Origin: Lachnospiraceae bacterium | Lineage (GTDB): Bacteria; Bacillota; Clostridia; Lachnospirales; Lachnospiraceae | Direction: 5' to 3' | NCBI GenBank assembly: GCA_015057665.1 | Contig: SVDY01000019.1 | Coordinates: forward strand, 1 to 38,638 | DNA length: 38,638 bases | In this document: piece after piece, positions 18,855-26,446 of the stretch | Layout of the letters: each line of letters begins with the position of its first letter | Position numbering within the stretch: the stretch's first letter is position 1 | The notes under the pieces: generated by a model | Database searches by the model: none | Seen by the model: only the letters and a program-made list of their open reading frames with translations | Told to the model about the DNA's origin: nothing | Position numbers and translations under genes: made by a program

Positions 18855-18896
18855 ACACTATCTCCTTTTATGTCGTTTTATCTTTAACGCAAGCTA

Positions 18897-18926
18897 AGCT
18901 TGATGGTATGTTATTTCCATCAAGCT
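18897..18926 (-). other. Intercistronic hairpin
   Basis: A perfect 10-bp inverted repeat (AGCTTGATGG / CCATCAAGCT, 10-base loop) lies in the 80-base gap between the membrane cohesin gene and the 1176-residue gene. It lacks a T-tract on the minus strand, so it is more likely an mRNA processing or stability element, or a leaky terminator that tunes the ratio of cohesin to downstream products, than a full stop. Confidence 0.6.
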
Positions 18927-18934
18927 GCTTCTTC

Positions 18935-19672
18935 CTATACCTTCTTCTTTTTATTTTTCTTAATCCAGAATGCAGTACCGGCTGCACTGAATATGCTGAT
19001 GGCTGCTACAGCCATCTTCCATTTATCCTTAGAATCATTCTGCTGTTTCAAGGCATAAAATGATTCTTCTTCTAAAGATTGACCGTTTTCTATATTCCAA
19101 AAAACATCTTCCAACTCTGTTTTTTCCGCAAAAATATCTTCACCAGCTATATCTTTCTCATCGGATTTGTCTGAATACATTTCAATTATTTTCTTTCCGT
19201 TATAGCTCAGAATTGATGTATTGTCTGCTGTTTTAATATCCATAAACAGTTGAAACTCTGTTGCCGACACTTCCGTCGATATATTATTTAGAGCTGTAAA
19301 TATAACTGTAATCATTTCACCTGCAGTTAAATTTTTTATGGTCCTCTCATCCGTTCCACTATTCACATCAAACCAACTAAATTGAATTCTTGGTTCTCTC
19401 TTACTGGGTGTTACTGTCAGGAACTGATAATCTTCGCTTAACTGCACAGATTTAAAACCAAATAATTCCGAATCATAATACAACTCTCCCTGAAGCATGG
19501 AAGCCGGTTTCTCGAAATCAACTGTCCGTTCCAATGTGATTGTGATGCTGATGTCTTCTCCTGCCATTACACCTTCCTTATCTGATTCCAATACAATATC
19601 TGCTGCATATACAGTAGCGGAAAATATGAAAAAGAAAATAGATGTCAATGTCCATAAGATAATTTTCCTCAT
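18935..19672 (-). CDS. Membrane-anchored cohesin-domain protein
   Basis: This 245-residue protein has a signal peptide (FFFIFSATVYA), one cohesin-like domain (~25-165) and a C-terminal membrane helix with a basic stop (MAVAAISIFSAAGTAFWI then KKNKKKK). Cohesin features are an opening AGEDISITITLE strand, LQGELYYDSELFGFKSVQL, IQFSWFD and AGEMITVIFTALN. It is a paralogue of the cohesin domain in the next upstream gene (shared QGELYYD, SREPRIQF/KREPRIQF, WFD..SG). Cohesins bind dockerins, and two dockerin proteins are encoded in the same operon, so this is the likely membrane anchor of the complex. AAGGAG lies ahead of the ATG. The family call rests on pattern, not on a profile search. Confidence 0.8.
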   Translation of the reverse strand: MRKIILWTLTSIFFFIFSATVYAADIVLESDKEGVMAGEDISITITLERTVDFEKPASMLQGELYYDSELFGFKSVQLSEDYQFLTVTPSKREPRIQFSWFDVNSGTDERTIKNLTAGEMITVIFTALNNISTEVSATEFQLFMDIKTADNTSILSYNGKKIIEMYSDKSDEKDIAGEDIFAEKTELEDVFWNIENGQSLEEESFYALKQQNDSKDKWKMAVAAISIFSAAGTAFWIKKNKKKKV

Positions 19673-19711
19673 CTGATATCATCTCCTTTTTGAAAATAAT
19701 ATCTTTTCACT

Positions 19712-20854
19712 TTATTTTTCTACCGGAAACTCTGTAATAAGCTTAATACAGTATCGTAAAATAAGAACCGCGTCTTTAGAATTCACTTTCCCATCTGCAT
19801 TTAAATCCCCAGCAGTAAAATCAAGTTCGGATGCATCAGTAAGCCCAATCAAACATCTCAAAATTACCACTGCGTCCCTTGATGAAACTTTACCGTCATG
19901 ATTCATGTCTCCATAAAGAATCTTTCCCTCAACTTCTTCTTTTTCATCACAGCCTGTATTGCTGCATTCACCGTTTACAAAATTATGACCAAGGGCCGGT
20001 ACTGTCTCCTGCGCTTTGATTACTGCCTTACATACAGAGCAATGACTTCCTTCTGTTAATCCTGTTTCTGTACAGTTTGCTGCCTTCGCTTCGTCCACCA
20101 CTTCTGTGTGGCCAAGGGCCGGCACTGTCTCCTGCGCTTTGATTACTGCCTTACATACAGAGCAATGACTTCCTTCTGTTAATCCTGTTTCTGTACAGTT
20201 TGCTGCCTTCGCCTCGTCCACCACTTCTGTATGGCCAAGGGCTGGCACTGTCTCAGATGTTGACACTATACATCCTTCTACTGTACATGTGTAAGTTTTT
20301 ACACCTTCCTGCACACAGGTTGGCTCTGTTGTAATCCTTCCTTCGTTCCATGTATGATTTTTTATAATTGTTACATGACCCGGTACCTCTGCATTTACAA
20401 GAGTACCGCCTGTTGCTGTTTCAACCCTCAATTTCAAATTAAAATCAGATTTCACATGATCCAGTTCCAAATCTTCCTTCGCTGTAAACACAACCGTCAC
20501 AACTTCTCCTGCAGGAAATCGCTGATAACCTGCACTTCCACTTGTAGAATCAAACCAGTTGAACTGTATACGAGGTTCCCTGCTGCTGATTCTGCATGTC
20601 AAAAAGCTATATATTTCGCTTGCATTCACAGAATTACAAACAAGCAAATCTGTGTCATAATATAACTCTCCCTGTATCATAGTTGCTTTCTGCTCTGGTA
20701 AAATTGTCTCATCAAGCTGTACGGTTACGCTTACTTCTTCACCTGCTTTTATATATTCCACACTAGTATCCAGATTAAATTCCGCTGCCGACACAGATAC
20801 TGCAAGACCGCAAATCAACGTTACCGTGAGAATTAAAGAAAGAATTTTCTTCAT
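19712..20854 (-). CDS. Cohesin-dockerin adaptor (mini-scaffoldin) with CxxC repeats
   Basis: This 380-residue secreted protein has a signal peptide (LTVTLICGLAVSVSA) and a cohesin-like domain (~25-165, AGEEVSVTVQLD, QGELYYDTDLL, REPRIQFNWFD, AGEVVTVVFTA). It then has CxxC modules, two of them an exact 41-residue tandem repeat (EVVDEAKAANCTETGLTEGS...HCSVC), and a C-terminal dockerin with calcium loops DMNHDGKVSSRD and DLNADGKVNSKD. Having both a cohesin and a dockerin, it can bridge a dockerin partner such as the 1522-residue propeller protein to the membrane-anchored cohesin encoded 39 bases downstream. It is the first gene of the ~15.5 kb operon, with a clear promoter and operator 30-90 bases upstream. 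RBS AAGGGGTG. Confidence 0.85.
   Translation of the reverse strand: MKKILSLILTVTLICGLAVSVSAAEFNLDTSVEYIKAGEEVSVTVQLDETILPEQKATMIQGELYYDTDLLVCNSVNASEIYSFLTCRISSREPRIQFNWFDSTSGSAGYQRFPAGEVVTVVFTAKEDLELDHVKSDFNLKLRVETATGGTLVNAEVPGHVTIIKNHTWNEGRITTEPTCVQEGVKTYTCTVEGCIVSTSETVPALGHTEVVDEAKAANCTETGLTEGSHCSVCKAVIKAQETVPALGHTEVVDEAKAANCTETGLTEGSHCSVCKAVIKAQETVPALGHNFVNGECSNTGCDEKEEVEGKILYGDMNHDGKVSSRDAVVILRCLIGLTDASELDFTAGDLNADGKVNSKDAVLILRYCIKLITEFPVEK
19991..20236. repeat. Two tandem 123-bp coding repeats
   Basis: Two nearly identical 123-base units (starting at 19991 and 20114; a diverged third unit begins at 20237) encode 41 residues each of the form GHTEVVDEAKAANC...HCSVC...VPAL. The near-identity at the DNA level indicates a recent duplication or gene-conversion event. 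Confidence 0.9.
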
Positions 20855-20884
20855 TCTATCACCCCTTATCTACTTTTTATTTTC

Positions 20885-20940
20885 ATTATATTATGTTCCA
20901 TACCCCCAAACAATCTCGCCTGCTAGTACAAACTGACCAT
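20885..20940 (-). promoter_or_regulatory. Promoter and single operator of the cohesin/dockerin operon
   Basis: On the minus strand: motif ATGGTCAGTTTGTA (20940-20927), 13 bases, -35 TTGTTT (20913-20908), 17 bases, -10 TATAAT (20890-20885). The start codon at 20854 is about 25 bases past the expected transcription start. The geometry is identical to that upstream of the 1727-residue protein gene. No second motif copy is present at +25 or +31. Confidence 0.85.
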
Positions 20941-20991
20941 AATAAAAATGAAGGTGTCCCTTCAAGTCAATTCTGACTTTGAAACACCTTC
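20941..20991 (-). terminator. Intrinsic terminator of the 1727-residue protein gene
   Basis: A long hairpin has outer arms GAAGGTGT 20950-20957 / ACACCTTC 20984-20991 and inner arms TTCAAGTCA / TGACTTTGAA. On the minus strand it is followed by ATTTTTATT. It lies 19 bases after the stop codon and directly abuts the operator of the next operon. Confidence 0.9.
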
Positions 20992-21009
20992 ACTTTTAAT
21001 TTGTACTGA

Positions 21010-24000
21010 CTATCGTGCAAGCCATCCTTTTATAAGAATTAATAATTTATTGCAAATCGCAACTGTCTGTTCCTGAATCCTTTCTGCTGCCGTCTGCACC
21101 ACCTTACTGATTGAATCAAAAAAGTTATTTTCTTCATTATTCACCTTTTCGGCCTGCTCTTTCACTTTCTCGATTGTATCTTTTGCTATTTCCACAGTCT
21201 TTTCTGCTGCTGCAAACTGCTGTTTTACCTCTTCGTAAATTTTTTCTACAGATATAATCTGCTCTTTTGCTATTTCCACGGATTCTGTTACAATTTCTTC
21301 TGCCTGTTCCACTTTATCTGTTACATGGATGATTACTTTTTCTGCTTCCTTTTCTGCTGGTCTTATTACTGGATCAAGGATATTATCTTTCACCCAGTTT
21401 TCTGCAATCTTATGGGCATCTTCCAACAGTTTTCCGTCATTCCATGTTTTGTTTACAGTTTCTTCTGCTTTTTCTGTAACTTTATCTACACCTTCAACAA
21501 CAGGATTTACAATATTGTCTTTCACCCAGTTAGTTACTGCTTTTTCTGCAGAATCAATAACTGTATCTATAGCATCTTTTACAAGAACAGCAACACTGCC
21601 AAACAGTTTATTCCACCAGTTTTCTTTTTCCTCTGTTGGATTTTCTGGTACACTTGGTTCGTTGATATCTGGCTCATTTCCTTCCGGTTCGTTTCCGCCT
21701 GGTTCGTTTCCGCCTGGTTCGTTTCCGCCTGGTTCACTCTCATCTGCTTCTTCTACCGTCAGTCTGAAATAAGCCGGACCGGATTCAGTTCCTGCAGATA
21801 CGAAACCATCAGATCCCGCCTGACCATTTCCTTCTACGAAACCGCCTGCCGCACCAATATAATATGTGCCTGGCTCAATTCCTGTTGTATCAATAATAAT
21901 TTCACCATTTTCATCTGTCTTGAAACTATCTGCGGAATTGGTTCCAAAACCATCTCTGTTCCATTTTCTGATATCTTCATCCTGTTCGTATTCTTCAATC
22001 CAATACAGTTCTTTCTCTGCTGTAACAAATCTAGTTGTATAATGATCGCCCTGTGTTGCCAGATAATGTGTCAGTTTAATAGATTCTCCCTGTTTTACTG
22101 TAGCGCTGTCTCTTTCATCTGTTCGGTCGTAAACATTATTTGTATCATTTACAACAAACAAACCGAAACCGGAACCGCTTGCACTGCCTTGAATCATATG
22201 AACGGAAATCAAATCTCCATCTTTTAATGCCTGCTGATCAGATGTGGAGCCCCATTCAGGATATGCAATCGGATATTCATAATTCAAATGATAATTTAAA
22301 TTTGTTCCTAATCCCCACAGATCCATGAAACTGGAACCTACATTCTGTGTCCAGGAAACTGCTTCATCAAAATCACTTATTCCGTTTCCATCTGCATCCA
22401 TAGTATCAGAATAACCTGTACCTGCATCTTCCAGATCATAACCCAGATAATAAACCTCTGTCATGTAGATAAATGCATGCATAGTAGTTACAACGTTATA
22501 TGCATCTTCACGGGTACCTGCTTTATACTGTCCTCGGATATTGCCTTCTTCATCAAGATAACAGTAAGGATTATAATAGAATTTCTCAAGGCCATATAAT
22601 TCGATATCAAAATAAGGAACTTCTATTTCTTTATCCATCATGATATCTTCCGTTTCTTTTGAAACAAGGAATTGGTTGGCACCGGATGTGTAGTCGATTC
22701 TAATTGTTACACTGTTTCTTCCAGAAATCGCTGCAACACCATCTACTGTGATTTTCTGGGCTTTTGTAATATTTTCGATTGTATATACGCCATTTTCATC
22801 AGCTGTAAGTTTTTCATCGTTTCCTTTTACAACGAAGTCTTCTCCCGGCTCAAATCCATCGATAAAATCTACAGTAAACTTATAGTCTCCTCCTCTGACA
22901 ACCGTATTTCCATAACCGTCGCAAGGAGAAATACGGTATCCGCCTCCTGCTGAAGGAATACCAACGGAAACTACAGCTTCCATTTCTTTTACACCTGTTA
23001 CTGTAATATAGAATGGAGCATCCGGATTCTCTACTTCATAAATATTTTCAACAGCTTCTACTTTTGTATCATTCACGTATACACTAAAGCCATCTGCCGC
23101 CTCATAGCCATCCAGAATGTCAACAGAGAATGTATAATCGTTTCCTAAACGGAAAGAAGTATCACCTATAATCTGTACCCCAGCTGGTGCAACGTGTGTT
23201 ACAACATATTCTACCGGCATGTTGTTGCCCTGTTTACAAACCACGCAAATATCTTTGTCTATGGTATGTTCAGATGCTTCCTGATAAACCAATACAGGAG
23301 CCGGACAACTCTGATTGAATGCATCTCCTAACAATGAAGCGATTTCTTCCCCACTCATTTCTGTGGATGTTTTAGCAATACCACGGTTTCCTGTATAGAA
23401 ATTATTGGTTCCATTACCAATTACATTCGGAACACTGTAGCTGCATAAATCACCACGATAGTATGTATTGGTAATCTTATCCGCTTCTCTGTTGTCATAA
23501 ATATTTCCCACGATTGCATATGTGGCTTCTCCTGCATTATAGCAACTTTCAATAGAAACACCATTGTATTTGTTACCAATAATTCCTGCCACACAAACAT
23601 TTCCTGTTATATTTCCCTGATTATAGCTGTTTTTAATGGAACTGGAACCCGCTGCTCCCTGCATATATCCTGCCAGACCGCCGACATTGCCAGAACCACT
23701 AATGACACCTGTATTATAACAACCATCTAAGTGAGTGTTTGTGGTCGTACTTCCTAAAATACCTCCAACATTCTGATTGCCATGAATATTTCCTTCATTC
23801 CCACAGTTTTTAATCTGCACATTACTATAGGTCTGTCCATATTTCTTGGATCCAATCACATCGCCCAGGATACCGGCCACCTTATTGTTTTCGCTCGTAA
23901 TATCAGCTTTATTCAGACAATTGATTATCTGAGCATATCCTGCATTTTGGATAAGCGTGGAATTCATCACCCTGCCATCAACAATGATATTCTGTATAAC

Positions 24001-26193
24001 CACCGGTTCTTTCAGACTGTGATCTTTGTGTGTACCCATTACATAAGCAAATACACCCCATGTACTATTATTAAGAGTCACACTGTGATTCTGCCCATCA
24101 AATGTTCCTGCATAATTATGATTTGCAGTGCCAATGCCTGGCCAATCTGCATCCAATTCAATATTATCAGTAAGAACTGCTTTTGCCGCTGTATCTTCTC
24201 CGTTATTTACAAGGTTTGCAAACCACAGCATTTCATCTGCTGTTCCTAACTGGTAAACACCATTTTCATCCTGCGCAGGTGCAACATCTCCACAGACCGT
24301 ACACTTTCTGTTCTCATCACGACTGTGTCCAAGTGCATCCACTTTCTCAGTCTTTGTATGTCCTTCTGTTTCTTCTGTACATACATTACATGTATATGTT
24401 TTCACTCCCGGTTCTGTACAGGTTGGTTCTGTCGTCACTACACCCTCATCATAGCTATGGCCAAGTTCTGTTACTTTTTCTGTATAAGTGTGGCCTTCTG
24501 TTCCTTCTGTACATATGCTGCATGTAAATGTTTTCACACCCTGCTCTGTACAGGTTGGTTCTATCGTCACTACACCCTCATCATAGCTGTGACCAAGTTT
24601 TGTTACTTCTTCTGTCTTTGTATGGCCTTCTGTTCCTTCTGTACATCCGCTGCATGTAAATGTCTTCACTCCTGGTTCTGTACAGGTTGGTTCCGTTGTT
24701 ATTACTCCATCATCATAGATATGTACATGTTCGCCTTCTTCAAGTGCGGCATATTCAAACGTAAAGAAGCAGATTGGACTATAGTCATTACGTTCTACTG
24801 CAACAGCATATGCTGCATAACCATCTTCATCAGCTACAAAGCTTCCTTCTGTATCTGCGCTCCAGTCCCCATCTGTATCTACCATTGTACTCAGAGGTAA
24901 TGTAATGGTATAACCGTCTTCTGCCTCTGTGAACTCAAATTGCATGCCGCTTCCGGTCCATCCTTCTGTCTCAGCTGCATATCCATAAGCACTTCCATAG
25001 CCGGTATCTGCAAATGGATCTTCGCTGAATGGATGAGTTACATATACTTCTGTTGCATTTGCAGGGATTGTTACATGATAATATGGGATTCCTTCATATG
25101 TTGACCATCCGGTGTAATCTACATTTTTTACATATGCAACATTGGTGATTTCACCATCATCCGTTGTAATAGCTGTAAATGGTGCTCCTTCCGGAATCAT
25201 TGACTGTCTCTCTCCACAGGAACAAACACCATCTTCATACACGTGATTTATTCCGTCATATTTAAAACTAAAAAGACAGATTGCCGCATAGGGAGAATCC
25301 TTTTCTTCCAATGTAATCGCAGCTCCATTGCCATCTGCATTAACCGTATTTTTCTTAACCGGTGTTTTTACCGTCTGGGTACCGTCCGCATTCTGGGAAT
25401 AACCTGCAGAAAAAGTAGTACCCTTTACGGTTGCAGAAGTGGTTGCATCAAATTCCGTATTAATTATAGTTCTATATCCATAGGCATCAGAATCAAAGTA
25501 CATAATATTGGTATCTGCACTATACGTTATGTCTGCATATTCTGTTCCACAAGGAACCGTTACCCAATAATATGGCACTTCATGAACATAGTTATAAGTA
25601 TCTTCTACTTCCTGTTGTTCATCTTCATCATAATCTCCCATTTTGAAAATACCCTTGTAAACGATATTTTCTTCTGAAACTTCTTTTCCATCAATCTTAA
25701 TAGACAAGAATGGTTTCTCAGCTTCCTCCGTTGGTTCATTAGGTTCTTCCGTTACTTCTTCATAAACGAAAAGAATATAGTATTCGGTACTATATTCATT
25801 TGGTTTCTGCACAGAAATGCCGTCAAGTTCTCCATCATCATTATAATCTCTAACAGCTACTGTATGCTCTGTAGCCGAAGTCCAGCTTGTATCACCTTCT
25901 CCAATATAAGTTCCTAAACTGTCATAGTAACTCCACTGCTTCTCTTCTTCAAAAATCAGTGTAGCTTCACTTCCTCCTTCCGGAACTGCTACAGTATAAC
26001 ATATAACATCACTGGTACTTCCATCCCAGCCTGTCCAGGTTACTGTACTTTCCTTGATATTTGTCATTTCCTGATCATTCACAATTACAGAAAATGGCAC
26101 GTTTGTTTCTGCATGCACAGAAACAGGAACTATACCCATAATCATCACCACTGCCATGATCATAGATATAATTCTTTTTTTCATTTTTTTCAT
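21010..26193 (-). CDS. Giant secreted protein with GLUG repeats, DUF4430-like domain and helical C-terminus
   Basis: This is a 1727-residue secreted protein, signal peptide IMAVVMIMGIVPVSVHA. Residues ~30-490 contain three related beta domains (each with a PYYWVTVP/PYYHVTIP motif). Residues ~491-634 contain three CxxC modules of the TEPTCTEPGVKTFTC type. Residues ~645-930 carry GLUG-type repeats (NVGGILG, NVGGLAGYMQG, CVAGIIG), probably a right-handed beta-helix. A DUF4430-like domain (~1158-1340) includes an EF-hand-like insert, DADGNGISDFDE, and ends GSGFGLFVVND. A GGNEP linker (~1484-1508) leads to ~210 residues of amphipathic helices (WVKDNIVNPVVEGVDKVTEKAEE, WVKDNILDPVIRPAEKEAEKV), with no LPXTG or dockerin. 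How it is retained at the surface is unclear. AAGGAGG precedes the ATG. Confidence 0.82.
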   Translation of the reverse strand: MKKMKKRIISMIMAVVMIMGIVPVSVHAETNVPFSVIVNDQEMTNIKESTVTWTGWDGSTSDVICYTVAVPEGGSEATLIFEEEKQWSYYDSLGTYIGEGDTSWTSATEHTVAVRDYNDDGELDGISVQKPNEYSTEYYILFVYEEVTEEPNEPTEEAEKPFLSIKIDGKEVSEENIVYKGIFKMGDYDEDEQQEVEDTYNYVHEVPYYWVTVPCGTEYADITYSADTNIMYFDSDAYGYRTIINTEFDATTSATVKGTTFSAGYSQNADGTQTVKTPVKKNTVNADGNGAAITLEEKDSPYAAICLFSFKYDGINHVYEDGVCSCGERQSMIPEGAPFTAITTDDGEITNVAYVKNVDYTGWSTYEGIPYYHVTIPANATEVYVTHPFSEDPFADTGYGSAYGYAAETEGWTGSGMQFEFTEAEDGYTITLPLSTMVDTDGDWSADTEGSFVADEDGYAAYAVAVERNDYSPICFFTFEYAALEEGEHVHIYDDGVITTEPTCTEPGVKTFTCSGCTEGTEGHTKTEEVTKLGHSYDEGVVTIEPTCTEQGVKTFTCSICTEGTEGHTYTEKVTELGHSYDEGVVTTEPTCTEPGVKTYTCNVCTEETEGHTKTEKVDALGHSRDENRKCTVCGDVAPAQDENGVYQLGTADEMLWFANLVNNGEDTAAKAVLTDNIELDADWPGIGTANHNYAGTFDGQNHSVTLNNSTWGVFAYVMGTHKDHSLKEPVVIQNIIVDGRVMNSTLIQNAGYAQIINCLNKADITSENNKVAGILGDVIGSKKYGQTYSNVQIKNCGNEGNIHGNQNVGGILGSTTTNTHLDGCYNTGVISGSGNVGGLAGYMQGAAGSSSIKNSYNQGNITGNVCVAGIIGNKYNGVSIESCYNAGEATYAIVGNIYDNREADKITNTYYRGDLCSYSVPNVIGNGTNNFYTGNRGIAKTSTEMSGEEIASLLGDAFNQSCPAPVLVYQEASEHTIDKDICVVCKQGNNMPVEYVVTHVAPAGVQIIGDTSFRLGNDYTFSVDILDGYEAADGFSVYVNDTKVEAVENIYEVENPDAPFYITVTGVKEMEAVVSVGIPSAGGGYRISPCDGYGNTVVRGGDYKFTVDFIDGFEPGEDFVVKGNDEKLTADENGVYTIENITKAQKITVDGVAAISGRNSVTIRIDYTSGANQFLVSKETEDIMMDKEIEVPYFDIELYGLEKFYYNPYCYLDEEGNIRGQYKAGTREDAYNVVTTMHAFIYMTEVYYLGYDLEDAGTGYSDTMDADGNGISDFDEAVSWTQNVGSSFMDLWGLGTNLNYHLNYEYPIAYPEWGSTSDQQALKDGDLISVHMIQGSASGSGFGLFVVNDTNNVYDRTDERDSATVKQGESIKLTHYLATQGDHYTTRFVTAEKELYWIEEYEQDEDIRKWNRDGFGTNSADSFKTDENGEIIIDTTGIEPGTYYIGAAGGFVEGNGQAGSDGFVSAGTESGPAYFRLTVEEADESEPGGNEPGGNEPGGNEPEGNEPDINEPSVPENPTEEKENWWNKLFGSVAVLVKDAIDTVIDSAEKAVTNWVKDNIVNPVVEGVDKVTEKAEETVNKTWNDGKLLEDAHKIAENWVKDNILDPVIRPAEKEAEKVIIHVTDKVEQAEEIVTESVEIAKEQIISVEKIYEEVKQQFAAAEKTVEIAKDTIEKVKEQAEKVNNEENNFFDSISKVVQTAAERIQEQTVAICNKLLILIKGWLAR
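21691..21735. repeat. 15-bp tandem repeats encoding GGNEP linker
   Basis: Three exact copies of a 15-base unit (GTTTCCGCCTGGTTC on the plus strand), with a diverged copy on either side, encode a (Glu-Pro-Gly-Gly-Asn)n hinge between the DUF4430-like region and the helical tail of the 1727-residue protein. Confidence 0.9.
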
Positions 26194-26228
26194 GATTTTA
26201 ACCTCCTTTTCTACTTTCTATCAGCAAC

Positions 26229-26270
26229 ATGAAATCTAGTCTTTCTTCTTTATGAAAGACTAGATTTCAT
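26229..26270 (-). other. Perfect 17-bp stem-loop in the 5' leader
   Basis: Arms ATGAAATCTAGTCTTTC (26229-26245) and GAAAGACTAGATTTCAT (26254-26270) with an 8-base loop lie between the promoter (-10 at 26287-26292) and the start codon at 26193. There is no T-tract, so this is not a classic terminator. It may stabilise the 5.2-kb mRNA or act as a protein-binding leader element. Confidence 0.75.
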
Positions 26271-26286
26271 ATCATCTTACAGTTTT

Positions 26287-26342
26287 ATTATAATATCGGC
26301 ATTTTACACAAACAATGATGGCTCCTCATACAAACTGACCAC
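26287..26342 (-). promoter_or_regulatory. Promoter and single operator of the 1727-residue protein gene
   Basis: On the minus strand: motif GTGGTCAGTTTGTA (26342-26329), 13 bases, -35 TTGTTT (26315-26310), 17 bases, -10 TATAAT (26292-26287). Spacing and hexamers are identical to the promoter at 20885-20940, although the intervening bases differ. Confidence 0.85.
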
Positions 26343-26352
26343 ATTTTTACAC

Positions 26353-26372
26353 AATCACCGGAAGCGCCAGAA
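26353..26372. repeat. Dispersed 20-bp repeat, copy 1
   Basis: AATCACCGGAAGCGCCAGAA matches 31246-31265 at 19 of 20 positions. Both copies lie next to locus operators. This copy is truncated relative to the second, which continues into a hairpin. Confidence 0.7.
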
Positions 26373-26401
26373 AAGGCATGTCCATCCTCCATGAACATGC
26401 C
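26371..26401 (-). terminator. Intrinsic terminator of the AraC-family gene
   Basis: The hairpin GGCATGT (26375-26381) / ACATGCC (26395-26401) with a 13-base loop is followed on the minus strand by TTTTCT. It lies 46 bases past the regulator stop codon. Confidence 0.7.
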
Positions 26402-26446
26402 CTTCCTTTTCTTGTCCGGAACCACATATATACTAATCTTTTCTTA

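Noticed and set aside
21325-22227. 300-codon plus-strand open frame opposite the 1727-residue protein gene
   Set aside because: Its product is rich in Cys, Phe and Ile as expected from the antisense of Lys/Glu/Asn codons. It has no RBS and the opposite strand encodes clear domains.
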